Origin: Plectrocnemia conspersa
Lineage: Eukaryota; Arthropoda; Insecta; Trichoptera; Polycentropodidae
Assembly: GCA_009617715.1 (NCBI GenBank)
Contig: VTFK01000352.1
Location: 62,001-126,000, forward strand
Length of the DNA stretch: 64,000 nt
Reading direction: 5' to 3'
Part shown: one piece after another, positions 12,421 to 23,195 of the stretch
Layout of the letters: every line of letters begins with the position of its first letter
Position numbering within the stretch: position 1 is the stretch's first letter
The notes under the pieces: generated by a model
What the model was told of the DNA's origin: nothing
The model's database searches: none
The model's input: only the letters and a program-made list of their open reading frames with translations
Made by a program: the position numbers and the translations under genes

Positions 12421-12735
12421 CATTATCCAGGTGTGGATCATATTTTTGCAAAAATTGTTCAAATCTGGACCTCAAATTTGTGAAAATTAATTTCTCGTCT
12501 AAATGATATTCCATGGCCTCCCAGGAGTCCTGGCTCAACTCCTCCTGACTTTTTTCCTGGATATACTTAAAGAGTTAAGTTTACAAAATCAAGCCAGCTA
12601 TGACAGTCCAATTAAAGGCAAATATTAAAAAAAATGGCTGCTATTCCACCCGCAATATGAGTGAGTGAGTTTTCACAAATTTAAGGTCCAAATTAAAAAA
12701 ATATTTGCAGCTCAATAATGCACACCTGGATAATA
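12421..12735 (+). mobile_element. Foldback remnant containing mariner/Tc1-type transposase C-terminus
   Basis: The middle encodes a decayed transposase tail, WPPRSPGSTPPDFFPGY, close to the usual PPRSPDLTPxDFFLWGYLK signature that carries the third catalytic Asp of IS630/mariner-superfamily transposases. It is followed by an AAIPPA segment. The segment is flanked by inverted arms of about 65 bases (12421-12487 and 12670-12735). Both arms begin with TTATCCAGGTGTG and share GGACCTCAAATTTGTGAAAA or a close variant. No first or second catalytic region is present. The D position reads as Gly, so the copy is dead. Confidence 0.6.
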
Positions 12736-12949
12736 ATATTTTAATGAATGTTTACAAATATGAATTAAGAAAAAATCGATTGGATTTTTAGTTTTTTTTA
12801 AATAATTTATTCTAAACCGCTCATTTTTTTGCCCCACCTTTTATATAATTTTAATCTAGACCGCAAATCCTGAATGGGAATTTATGGGGGGCAATATAAA
12901 TTGAGTAACCATAACTAGACAAAAATATTATTATACCATATTACTAGCG

Positions 12950-12957
12950 TATAAATA
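12950..12957 (+). promoter_or_regulatory. TATA-box-like motif
   Basis: TATAAATA lies about 55 bases upstream of the GC-rich island starting near 13005. There is no clear initiator at the expected distance, so a promoter is only a possibility. Confidence 0.15.
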
Positions 12958-13004
12958 GCTATCTCTCGCTGGAAATAACATTGAGATTTAAGTCCGCAAA
13001 CTCT

Positions 13005-13345
13005 TTGAGAGGTGTATGTGTATTCTTCCGGGCTTTTTCATGGAGAAACTCCGCCGGGAGGAGGTGTTTTTAACGCACGCAATACGTTACGTCTTCTCGT
13101 TTATTTATGTGAAAATTTTCCGCGGCGGTTTGCATGTTTTGAGCGCAAAGTTGCCGGCGACTTTTGCCACTCGCAGTGGCGAAAGATGGGGTTGGGGTGG
13201 TCTGGGGTACGTCTGGCGCCGGCGGCCGGACGTCTGCCGGACTACCACACCCATCGGAGGATGTGGACACCCTCGAATCACGTACCCCAAAACGGGCGGT
13301 AAATGCATTTAGGTAATGAGCCATATTTGCCGAAGCCACCATAAA
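13005..13345. promoter_or_regulatory. GC-rich, CpG-containing island, candidate conserved element
   Basis: This 340-base block has far higher GC than its surroundings and contains several overlapping open frames on both strands. Such multi-frame openness is a by-product of high GC. No frame has a splice context or domain. It stands alone in AT-rich DNA and is the most GC-rich segment before the gene at 58 kb. It is best treated as a candidate enhancer or alternative promoter exon of a distant gene. Confidence 0.3.
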
Positions 13346-15300
13346 AATTAAGTAAGTATCTGGTCGGGGATAGTCGCTTGGTTTATTTGCGGTCAGCGTG
13401 CCAGACTGCGCTTAAAAGCCATTGTGGGGCGAAATGTATTATTATATTCTCGGAATTCATGGTTATGCAATATCTTACTGGTCAGCGTAGCATAAAGCAG
13501 AAGCGTATAACTTAAAAACGAGATGAATTTTTATGTGAAACAGCTACCTAAGTTTAGAAGAGCCTTGTAAAAAGATACAACTACTAAAATAAATATTTTA
13601 TTTAATTAAGATCCATATATGACGTTTTCGAGACCCTCCGAAATACATTTATCACAGAAGTCAATATTTTTATAACCGTTTGTTACACCTGAATAATTTA
13701 TTAAATAAATTCAACGACATTGTCCTGAAAAAATTACTGTAAAATCACCAGATAATAGACTTTATGTTTCAACTAAGCTTTGTAATACAAAATCGAACAC
13801 GGACTTCGGTCTAATTTGTTGAAATAAACCTGTTTACCATTTGTCAAAGCCGCTCTTTTCAAATAATCATCAAACCACTTTAAAATTATTTTTAAATATA
13901 AATAAATATCAACCAGTACATCAATATTTATAACGAAATAAATTTTTGATGACTCGACAGTTTTGATTTGGAAAAATTGTAATAAACTTGCAATATAAAT
14001 ATATGACAATTATTTAATATAAATAACATACCCACAAAAAGAGTTTTACAAACATTTCCTTTTAAATAAAGTCATAAATAGTTAACCAATTTTTTTTTTC
14101 ATAATTGTAAACACAGATTATAATTTTCCTTAGGAAATACTTAATCATTAAATTGTCGCCACAAAAACAAAACTTAAATCCCTATAGGAAAAAAAATGTC
14201 TGAATAATAATACAAATAAAACATAGACAACGCAATTTTTTGTAAGACCAGTAGTTAAATATTAGAACTTGTAACACTAAACCAGTAGCAGCTGAACCGA
14301 TCATGTATAATATAATACAACAGCAATTAAGAATAAAATTTTAATTGATAAAATAATATAAATCAGGCAGCAAACAGAGCTTTATATTTTTTACTTACAG
14401 CTCATTTCTTACTAAAAATGTGGTTGACTATTATTATTAATTTTAACCCGCGCGTGGTGAATTAAAATATTATATTGGAACGCAAATGGACTGCGAGAAA
14501 AGAAATCAGAATTTTTTAGTAATCGAATATTTAATTGCTTAGAACCATAAAATGTACGAATTATGTTTAAAGTTGTTTTTATTTTAAGAATTATTTTATT
14601 AAGGTTGGATTAAGTCATGATGGGTGATATTTAAAAATATATGTTTTAATGCTCAAAAGTATTTTACACTTCTTTTAAAAAGTTCTTATGAAGCTTATAA
14701 TGTACAATATTTTTTTTATTTTTTCCTTCAAAAATATAATGAGCAGTCTATCTACACTATCGCATATGCAACAAAATTTTATATCATTATTTCCATGTTT
14801 AATCAAATTTTAAATATAGTTTTTAAAACGATGTGTGTATAAAGTCTATTTGTACATAAAATTTATATTAATGAATTTATGTATGCAATATAATAGGCCT
14901 AAAACATATGTTTTAGACTAGCTTCTAGAGTTTATTTTATTAATAGACCGCTAGTATTAAATAAATGTATAATAATTTATAGACGAAAACAGAAACATAC
15001 GCTGTTGTATCAAAGATACAACACTGCATCAAATACTTTATTAGAAAAAATAAAAAAATAATTGATATTTATTGCAGATCTAAAATTATTAATGAACTGC
15101 CGGATTTTATTTAATACAACATTATTATTTTCAAGCAAAAAATCAGTATTTTGTTGTAAAAATATATTAAAATTAGATTTTTATATATTTATGTAATACA
15201 TTATAGTGGCAATAGTGATTTAAAAAAATCGGATAATATAAAAGTAATTTAAGATAAATAATAATCATATTGCATACTTCACTTTGTTGATTTTCGTTTT
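13346..15300. other. AT-rich intergenic DNA
   Basis: Short AT-driven frames only. I see no gene, RNA or definite repeat. Confidence 0.5.
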
Positions 15301-15309
15301 TTTTTCCAC

Positions 15310-15745
15310 TCGCAAATTTAAGTCAAATATTTCACCCTAGATATATTGCCACGTGGAAAGTCAGTAAATATTTAAATTAGCCGAAACGACTAAATATTTA
15401 AATTGGTCCGTGGACCCGGAACCGGAGGATTCATCTTTTAAATCTCTCTCTCTCTCTCTCTCTCTGAAATCCAGGCAGGGGTATCCAACCATTGAAAAGT
15501 TTCGCAAGTAACTGGGAAGATATTTACGTTCGCGCGTCGTCTTTGGCGGCCGCTTTGCAATCTTAACATTTGACGATACTCATTTCCTCTCCAGTTTCAG
15601 AAACTTTAAGATGAAAACTCATATTCAGATGGCTTATCCCCACGCTTGATATTAACAAACTTTGGAATTCTCTCTCGCTCGCTCTTTCTATGAGCATTGC
15701 TTTCTTACGTCTGATGCGAGGTGACAGTGGCTCAATGAGTAGATT
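15310..15745. promoter_or_regulatory. Mixed-composition island with (TC)n tract
   Basis: The segment includes a (TC)n microsatellite at 15443-15465 and a GGCGGCCGC-containing patch near 15546. It is unique within the window and shows no coding frame. A regulatory role is inferred from composition only. Confidence 0.25.
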
Positions 15746-16149
15746 GAAATGTTTATTTCGTTTGTATACTATATAGAGACCAACATTTTATATATAAATA
15801 CTAAGGCTAATGAATATTAGGAAACAAACATGTAAGGGTATAATTTTGAAACATGGTATATTGATCTGTTCAATGTCAATCAAGAGTATCTAAATATGCT
15901 TGTATTTTATACAGTAAGCATTAAAATAATAGATTAATACTGCTTTTCCACATAAAAATAATAACCAGATTATTACTTTTATTACAATTTTATCTACAGT
16001 ACTGCAAAGTTTGTCGTTAAATAAAATCTCCGATAAAAAAATAAAATTGTATTAAAAATAAGTTGGGATTTGTATAAGAGCGTATTTGTCTATGAAATAC
16101 AGGTTTCCAAATAATATTGTTAAAATACGTAGATACTAACTAATGGGTT

Positions 16150-16820
16150 AGCTTGAAAATTTCAATATTTGGGTAAAAATAAAGTCTCGGGTCCTGGGAA
16201 TTCCCGGAACTTTGATAAAATATGTCACGTCTTCGGGGAAATATTTTAATAATTTCTAAATAAGAGGTAAATTTCGGCAATAGAAAAGGATCAATCGATC
16301 CAAAGGTTTAAATTAAAATTGCGGCTTCAAACATAAATTGACCTGTGTAATGAAAATATAATAATGGATAATTTATGTTTTGATTGTTTCCTCAATACGA
16401 TTAAATTCCTCGTTGGTGTCTCACTCTGATGAAAATCCGTTAATTTACCCCCCCAGATTCCGTTAACGATCTCGTAAAGAGTTGGTAAAATGTGTAAGCT
16501 GCCAGAAGAGCACCAAATTACACGTTCCATTTGGATGTCTGCCGCAGAAACTCGTTTTCTTCCGTAACCATTTTTTTCCGAGATTCTAATGGAAATTACA
16601 TCCGAAATAAGGACTTTTCACTGCGATACTGTCAGATGCTCTTAACGTCCGGACACTTTCATAGGTCTTAAAAACACGAGGGATGTTGTAAAAGGATAGA
16701 AGAATCTGTCTCTGTTCGTATCGCGTGTCGTTCCATTATGATTTATTTTTATATTTATTATCCTTTTCGTCCGCGAAGGACATCATAAATAAAGTGGCAT
16801 TACTCTTGGAATCTTGTATA
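16150..16820. promoter_or_regulatory. Balanced-composition non-coding segment, candidate regulatory element
   Basis: About 650 bases of unique, relatively GC-balanced sequence lie between AT-rich flanks. The 67-codon minus-strand frame within it (16327-16530) has no domain and no splice sites that I can support. Confidence 0.22.
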
Positions 16821-16829
16821 TAAATGCAC

Positions 16830-17842
16830 GTTCGCCAAAGAATTTTTATTCATACACATAAAAGAGCACACGCATCTATATGAGAACGTATAAATATTTT
16901 ACATAGGGACGCAAAAAGAGTGTGTTGTTTTTTTTCCTTAACACACAATCGAAATGAATAAAGAAGGATTCTTTAAAAAGGATGGTATTCTCGGGACCAA
17001 CGTACGGCTTAAAGTTTCAAGACTTGTTTCGGACTAAAATGCAGTTCATATAAGCCGTATCAATTCGTATTCGTTTTATATGCACAATTATCATAAAATT
17101 GTACATATACATATATATAAAGGAATAGAAAGAGATAGCCTTTACTTGTGTAGTTGGATATATTATTAAATAAAAATGCAAAACAATTGTATGATTACAT
17201 TTCTGCTTACGTTTTAAACTCCAATTTCATTATTTTAATAATAATATAACCTAGCAACAAATCTGTTATTAAGAGCAAAAGTTAATTTGTTTTTTAGTAA
17301 AACTATCTCTGTATTACACAGTCTCTAGAAAAATATATTTTTTACTTTGTAAAAAGTTATTCCTTAAAATTAATTTAACCTAACTGACCGTAATAAAATC
17401 ATTAAACATTAAAAAAATATATATGAGAATCTCTAAAATTGCAAAATAAAATTGTGTTAAATATTTAACACTTTGACCGCGGATGATATCTATAGAAGTC
17501 ATCAATAAATCGCCAGTATGCATTGGGCACCTAAAGGTGTCATGAACCTTTGATCCTTGTAATATGTTTATTTTTTGTATAATTTAAAGTTGAAAAAAAA
17601 ATATTTAAATAACTTATGGCATAAATTGGTACTCCCTCACAAATTTGCAAATTTCGAAATAGCGCGCCAAAAAAAGGGTTGAAATAAAACATTAAAAATT
17701 CTTCATAATATCTATCTTCATAATGCTATCATAGTGTAATAAAATAATAAGTATTTAAAAAAAATAATAAAAATACGATAATCGTTAAGGAAAATAATGT
17801 TTCATTCTTCAACTCTTTGTTTAAATTAAATTATATTTAAAA
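16830..17842. other. AT-rich DNA with a piggyBac-like repeat fragment
   Basis: Near 17474-17550 a block starting TTTGACCGCGGATGAT matches, in direct orientation, a block at about 26640-26710 starting TTTGATCGCAAGTGGT. Both continue through AATAAATCGC or AATAAAATCGC, then a GGGCACC or GGGAACC block, CTAAA and GGT. The rest is featureless. Confidence 0.4.
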
Positions 17843-18128
17843 TTAACCCTTAAGCTGCCGGATCTTTTTTGAATTGTATTTTAATATCAATATATAACAT
17901 AAGAAAAATGTTTCGTTCAAAATATATTCAAGAATAACGCCGGATCTAGAAATTAAATTGCCTTTAAATAAGCAAAAAATATATTTAATTTTTCCTTCTA
18001 AATGATTTAAAATAGCAAACTAGTGCAAAAAATGTTTTTTATAAAAATAAAAAAAGAATAGTGGATATTTACAATGTTTCTAAAATTGTAATATTTTCAA
18101 AAATTAATTTTGGCAACTAAAAGGTTAA
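17843..18128. mobile_element. TTAA-flanked piggyBac-like MITE
   Basis: A 286-base segment is bounded by TTAA at both ends. Its termini are imperfect inverted repeats: the left reads TTAACCCTTAAGCTGCC and the right, reversed, TTAACCTTTTAGTTGCC. TTAA duplication with CCC-type ends is the hallmark of the piggyBac superfamily. There is no coding capacity, so this is a non-autonomous element. Confidence 0.6.
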
Positions 18129-18780
18129 AATAAACCATTACCATATCATATTTTCTATTTCATGTATTATTTAATATAAATCGTAATTCAATTTCGTCAT
18201 ATTTTTAGAACTATTTCAACCAATTGCATATGAGACAGTAAATTATCAAACGATACATATTAGTGTCTACCCTATTAAAATAAAAACTAACTATGTAAAT
18301 CAAATTTATGACATATATAATGTATAAGTATTAAATCAGAAGGGTTCACTAATTTTTTGCTCGAGTCTGGAATGTTTATTTTTGTTTTCAACACATTACG
18401 GTCCATTGACGCGTTTTCGCGTGATAATGAAAAATTTCGGTTAGTCCGTTCACGCGTTTTTAAGGGTTAAAAATAATGTTACTTAAGTAACGAAGATTTA
18501 AACTTGTATTAATATATGGCACTATACACATTTATAGTAATTTGTAGCGTGAAAAAAATGTTAAATTTCGGCAAAATAAAAAATTTATTCGATGTAAAAA
18601 CATTGAAATATATTCAAAATATAAAAAAACATATTAATATATTCTACCAAAATATAGTAATTTATTCATTCAAAATTCAGCGAAAATAGCGGACGGTATA
18701 ATGTTAAGATAAGCTTGTTACTTATTAATTTTTATGCAATATATGTTTATAAGTGTATTTTTTCGTAGGTTCTAAGCGTA
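18129..18780. other. AT-rich DNA with another piggyBac-like end
   Basis: At about 18380-18470 an end-like sequence reads inward from AAGGGTTAA with GCGTGA motifs. No convincing partner end was found for it. The rest is AT-rich. Confidence 0.3.
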
Positions 18781-18784
18781 TTTA

Positions 18785-19245
18785 AAGCATATTCAACGCC
18801 AGACCAGGGGATACGAAGAGAGAAGCGGCTGCTTATGCGGTCTTTGATGGTCCGAATTTGCCTTCGCTTCCTCTTAGTTGAAGTTTGTACAAACTTTTGA
18901 GTGGATATGAATATCACTAGAAGTGTCAGAGGAAGTGATGGCTGATTGCCCGCGTTTCAATATTTATACTCTTTAAGAAATTTTGTTTTTTATATGATAG
19001 TTATACATACATGACATTTTTCATGGGTACTTTCTATGTGTCTCCAAAGCGGAATAAAAACTAGGTTCTGACTTTCAAGCAAGACTAAGAGATGCGAAGA
19101 GAGAAAAGGCTGCTATTGGTCTGAAGTTAGATTGATTTCATATGAATTTAGTGATTCCACGTTAGAGAACTTTTGAATTTCTAAAAAAACTTAAGCTCTA
19201 AAATTAATGTTTAAGGGTAAATGTTAGTAGAAGTGCTAGCGACCT
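18785..19245 (+). repeat. Imperfect direct repeat, about 280 bp apart
   Basis: Two segments (about 18798-18940 and 19080-19245) share AGAGAGAA, GGCTGCT and GGTCT blocks, followed by ACTTTTGA and AGAAGTG blocks. They look like an old tandem duplication of an unrecognised unit. Confidence 0.4.
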
Positions 19246-19425
19246 TTTTACTTTTAAGAATAAAGTTTTATCGAAAAAACAGTCAATATAAAATAATCCA
19301 AGTTGGTTTTTATTTTTTATCTTTTTTTGTGTGTATCATTTTATTTTTTATTTATATGTTTTATTATTTATATTTGTGGCGATCACACACAGATGCTTAC
19401 GTTTCAAAGGGTCTTATTCTCAGAA

Positions 19426-20036
19426 CTTGCATTAATTTACTGTTACCAAAATGATCATCCATCAATAAGAAAACGAGACAATAGCGTAAAGGATGGACCA
19501 CATAAAAGCCCTCGTTACGACCAGAAAATCACATAAATAACACGTCATTGTGAAACGGTCGCCGATATAATAAATCATCGGATCCACAAGATTCCTGTTG
19601 CAATGCAATACGACCTTGGACCAATACCCATCAAGCGAATGTCAGTTTTCAAAATAAATGAGTACAACTATTGGCTGGATGATCGCTGCATGATTGTGAT
19701 TGGTCAGCAAGCTTTGAAGCCTAAGCTCCGATAAAAAAAGGCAGTCACAACCAGCCATTTGGAGTCACAAGCAGTCACTCGCAGACTCTTAAAGATACTC
19801 GAAGAGACTAGCAGATTTACCCCACCCGGCAGATGAACTGAAACTCCTGAACACGATAATCGCAGCAAGCGGAACTGTCGCTAGAGGCACTTATAAGACG
19901 TCAGAGGATCCTCCACGGACATCATCCTTGCGCCAGCTTCTCCACAACCACTCAGAGAAAACATTGTAATAAAATAGATTTACCTGCGTCTCACTAGCTA
20001 CAAAGTCACACCCCTAAGGTTCCCAAATCTCAAATA
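19426..20036 (+). repeat. ~610-bp dispersed repeat, copy 1 (possible solo LTR)
   Basis: This segment aligns along its length with 50063-50692. Shared blocks include AAATGATCAT, ATTACGACCAGAAAA or its variant, GAAACGGTC, ATAATAAATCA, CCCATCAAGCGAATGTC, a GGACATCATCCTTGCGCCAG block and a terminal AAGTCACACCCCTA-like block. The only frames are short. The length, the late AATAAA-like polyadenylation signal and the absence of coding are compatible with a solo LTR, but clear TG...CA ends and target duplications were not established. Confidence 0.6.
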
Positions 20037-20149
20037 TTAAAAGCGTATTAAATAAAGTATTTCCTTGTAATCAAAGAAAAATATTTTAGAAACATTGAGC
20101 ATGAAAAATTGGATAATTATCATGTATGAATTCAACAGCAGCACGCGTA

Positions 20150-20640
20150 AAATTTGCTTGTGGTTTTTTTTTAAACCGCTAACCCCAAACGTCGACCAGA
20201 GAACAATTCATCGGCGTTTTGAACCCCAAGTGAAAAAATCCCTTTTAATTGAATGGTCAGGCGGGAACATTTGTCCGGCGGAATAATAGCCGCTGTTGTT
20301 GCGGGCGTAAAAATCGAGCCGTAAATCGGTTTGATTTAGATGTTTGTAAATAAAAAGCGAACCTCGTGGGGGTTCGGGGTGAAGCCGACCCCAACCCTCG
20401 TCGTCAGGGGGTTTGTGCGGAAGTTGCGCCGGGCGAACTTCGCCAGTGGAGGCCGATAGCAGCGACGCCGACTATATTTTGTATTTTCAAATCCACTTTG
20501 GGAAAATACAATTTATTCGTTCTTTGTGGAGAATCACACTTCAGTCACACACGGACCGTTTTCATAATGGGATGGGTAACTTTACGCACGCACACATTAC
20601 GCGCGGAGGCGAGCGCCTTTAGAAGTTGTAATGTGTATTT
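20150..20640. promoter_or_regulatory. GC-rich non-coding island, candidate regulatory element
   Basis: The segment is clearly GC-richer than its flanks, especially 20360-20480. Overlapping open frames in several phases reflect composition. I see no splice signals or domain. Confidence 0.27.
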
Positions 20641-22360
20641 TTTTAGAATCTTGTTTAGTACATGATGGAATAAAATTTGAACGTTATGAATGTTATAAGA
20701 ATTATTATCTTAGCGTTTATTTTTAATTATAAATATATTTGATCTATTAAAATATGAAACACATAAATAAAGAATCCATTATTATTTGTCATTCAATAAA
20801 ATTTAAATTATTTACGATAGAAATATATGTAAAAAAATTGTAATGGAAATTAAAATAGCTGTATATTTCAAAGATAAAAAATATATAACACACACTAAAA
20901 AAATTCAAAGTCCAAAAAATTGTACTTTTGCCAATTTCATAGCGATTGCATTCGATGCCGTTTCATGAGCATTTCATGGTTGGCAAAAAATGATTTTGTT
21001 CTTTAGTTTATAACAATTTAATTCATAAAAATATTTATTACATCATAAAAAATTATTAACCTAACAAAAAAATTAGGCATTACATAAAATAAATTGTAAA
21101 AATAATACGAATCAATATTTTTAGCGATCTTAATATAAAAATAATTTTTATAATTTTTAATATTTTATATCAGACATAAAAATAAATAAAAAAATTGAAT
21201 TAAGAAAAATCTTGAAGAAACACAATATTTTTTCAAAACATATAGTTTTTATAAATATCAAAATGTAATGGTTAATGTGATATTTTTTTGGATGTCTATG
21301 GAAAAATCTGTTGTTGAAATTCTCAACAATGCTTTCAAATGTTAAATCACTAATACACGTTCTAAATGAGATTTTGTTACAATTTAATATTAAAAATGTT
21401 TGTTTGTAAATGTACATCGATCCAAAAATAACGGATATTTATAGAGCAAAAGCTATCCGAGTCCAATGATTTATAAAATGAGCATATTTCCTTATAACGA
21501 TCTAAATATTTTAATTTAATATTACCCAAAGTATAAAATTTCAATTAAAATTCACTGAAAATGGTTGATAAACAATCAACAACTGATTTTATATTTTGCG
21601 TAAATCAGAAAATCTTCTAGAAAATGCACTTAATCTGATAATAATAATATTTGTATAAATAACTTGAGTTTCAACTGAAATTCCTTTATGTTCAATAATA
21701 AATTATATGCATAATATTTTTTTTCCAGCAACGCCTCGTTAAGGACATTTAAATGAGTGTTTATGTTCAGGACAAAAGCAAAAAATCAAAGCCAGCAAAA
21801 TTTAATATTTGTTTCATATCTAAAAATAGAATTAATATCACTTTTCAATTTCCACATCCGCGGAAAACTTTCCCCAAAATCAACCAACGAATTTGGTTGT
21901 GGTATAGAATATCTAAATATTCGGAAACGAGATAATGAAGAAAACTAATAAATTATCTATGATTCAGACCCTTTGATCTAATAAAATTAACTTATTTAAC
22001 AATTTTTACAATTTGTGACGTGTTTAACCTGTAGCATGTTTATTGATATAAAATACAATAAATTGTATTTAGTTGCTATATTCCTCACTAATCTTGTCCT
22101 TTATTTTCTTTAGAACTCCAGATTTTTTATACGGGTTAAACTTGGTGCTCTATTAATAGTCACACACACGAGTTTTTTCCATGAAAATATATTTGATTAG
22201 GAAATTATTTATTTAAACATATAATTTATAGTTGTCTGATCCTTCAAAGACTTCATTGATAAAAATACCTTGAATATATGCTCTTATAAAAATAAATAAT
22301 GATGAGACGGCTCATGAATACGTGTAATAGATATTTATCAGATTTTTTCTGTGTGTAATG
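20641..22360. other. AT-rich intergenic DNA
   Basis: No gene is supported. At 21716-21755 a polypyrimidine tract and AG (TTTTTTTTCCAG) precede an ATG that opens a 60-codon frame to 21935. The protein is Lys/Ile-rich with no domain, so a real exon is unlikely but not excluded. Confidence 0.4.
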
Positions 22361-22590
22361 GCGTAACGATGGATTCGAAATCTCTATATTTAGCAATATA
22401 ACTACCATTTGGAAGCTGCTTTGCGAAGATATTCGGCACTGACTTATTTAAACGGCTATAAAAAATACTAGTTGGAATTTATTAATGGATACCGTTAAAT
22501 GACATCCGGGCGGATATGCATAAGTGTTTGTTTTACGCCGTCAAAACGCTGATCCTCAATTAATTCGCGGTACACAAATTTATTATTTTT
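22360..22590. promoter_or_regulatory. Mixed-composition island
   Basis: This unique, CpG-containing segment lies among AT-rich DNA. No coding frame is supported and regulatory function is only inferred. Confidence 0.2.
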
Positions 22591-22884
22591 ATGACCCTTT
22601 TAAAAAATTAACAAACTTATTTTGACGCAACAATTGTAAGTATATATCTAGTATAACAAATACACATATATTTTTTACTACATAAGCTATTTTTCATAAA
22701 TAAATTAAAAAGTACGAATTAAACTCACATAATACTACAATATAAAAAAATATTTAAAGCCTCTGTAGTGATATAAAAAAAAACACAAAAGACGAATAAT
22801 ATATAATAAATATGAAAAAGAAATTAATGAGAGTTAATAATAAAACATAAATCAAAGCAATAAAAGGTTGTAAATTACTGATTA

Positions 22885-23195
22885 TTATAATGAATTAGCA
22901 GTAAGTGTGTTAAGAAAGTATCTTACAGTGGAAATTTCTATTTCGTTTCTGACTTGAAATACACTAGAGCTCAAACCTGAGCTCGAATCTAGTGGAGCAT
23001 ACTCCGAATCAACACACACGATGTCTTCGATGCTCATTAAAAAAACAGTCGATTCATAGCATAGTGCGAATATATCATAATATCCATTATAAATGCAAGA
23101 ATAAACAAAGAACAAAACTAATTATGGAGAAATACGTAAAGCTAGCTAACTCACAAACAAATGTTTATAAATTAACTCACTACTCAAAGGGTTAA
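22885..23195 (-). pseudogene. Possible piggyBac-like transposase N-terminus next to a TTAA end
   Basis: Read on the minus strand, TTAACCCTTTGAGTAGTGAG (a piggyBac-type end, TTAA at 23192-23195) is followed about 170 bases later by a frame with MSIEDIVCVDSEYAP, then LDSSSGLSSSVF. An acidic, Ser-rich N-terminus of this kind is usual in piggyBac transposases. The frame ends after about 38 residues from that Met. No DDD catalytic region or opposite end was found, so this is at best a 5' fragment. Confidence 0.35.

Noticed and set aside
13012..13342. Four overlapping 67-98 codon frames on both strands
   Set aside because: Openness in several phases reflects GC content, and none has a splice context or motif.
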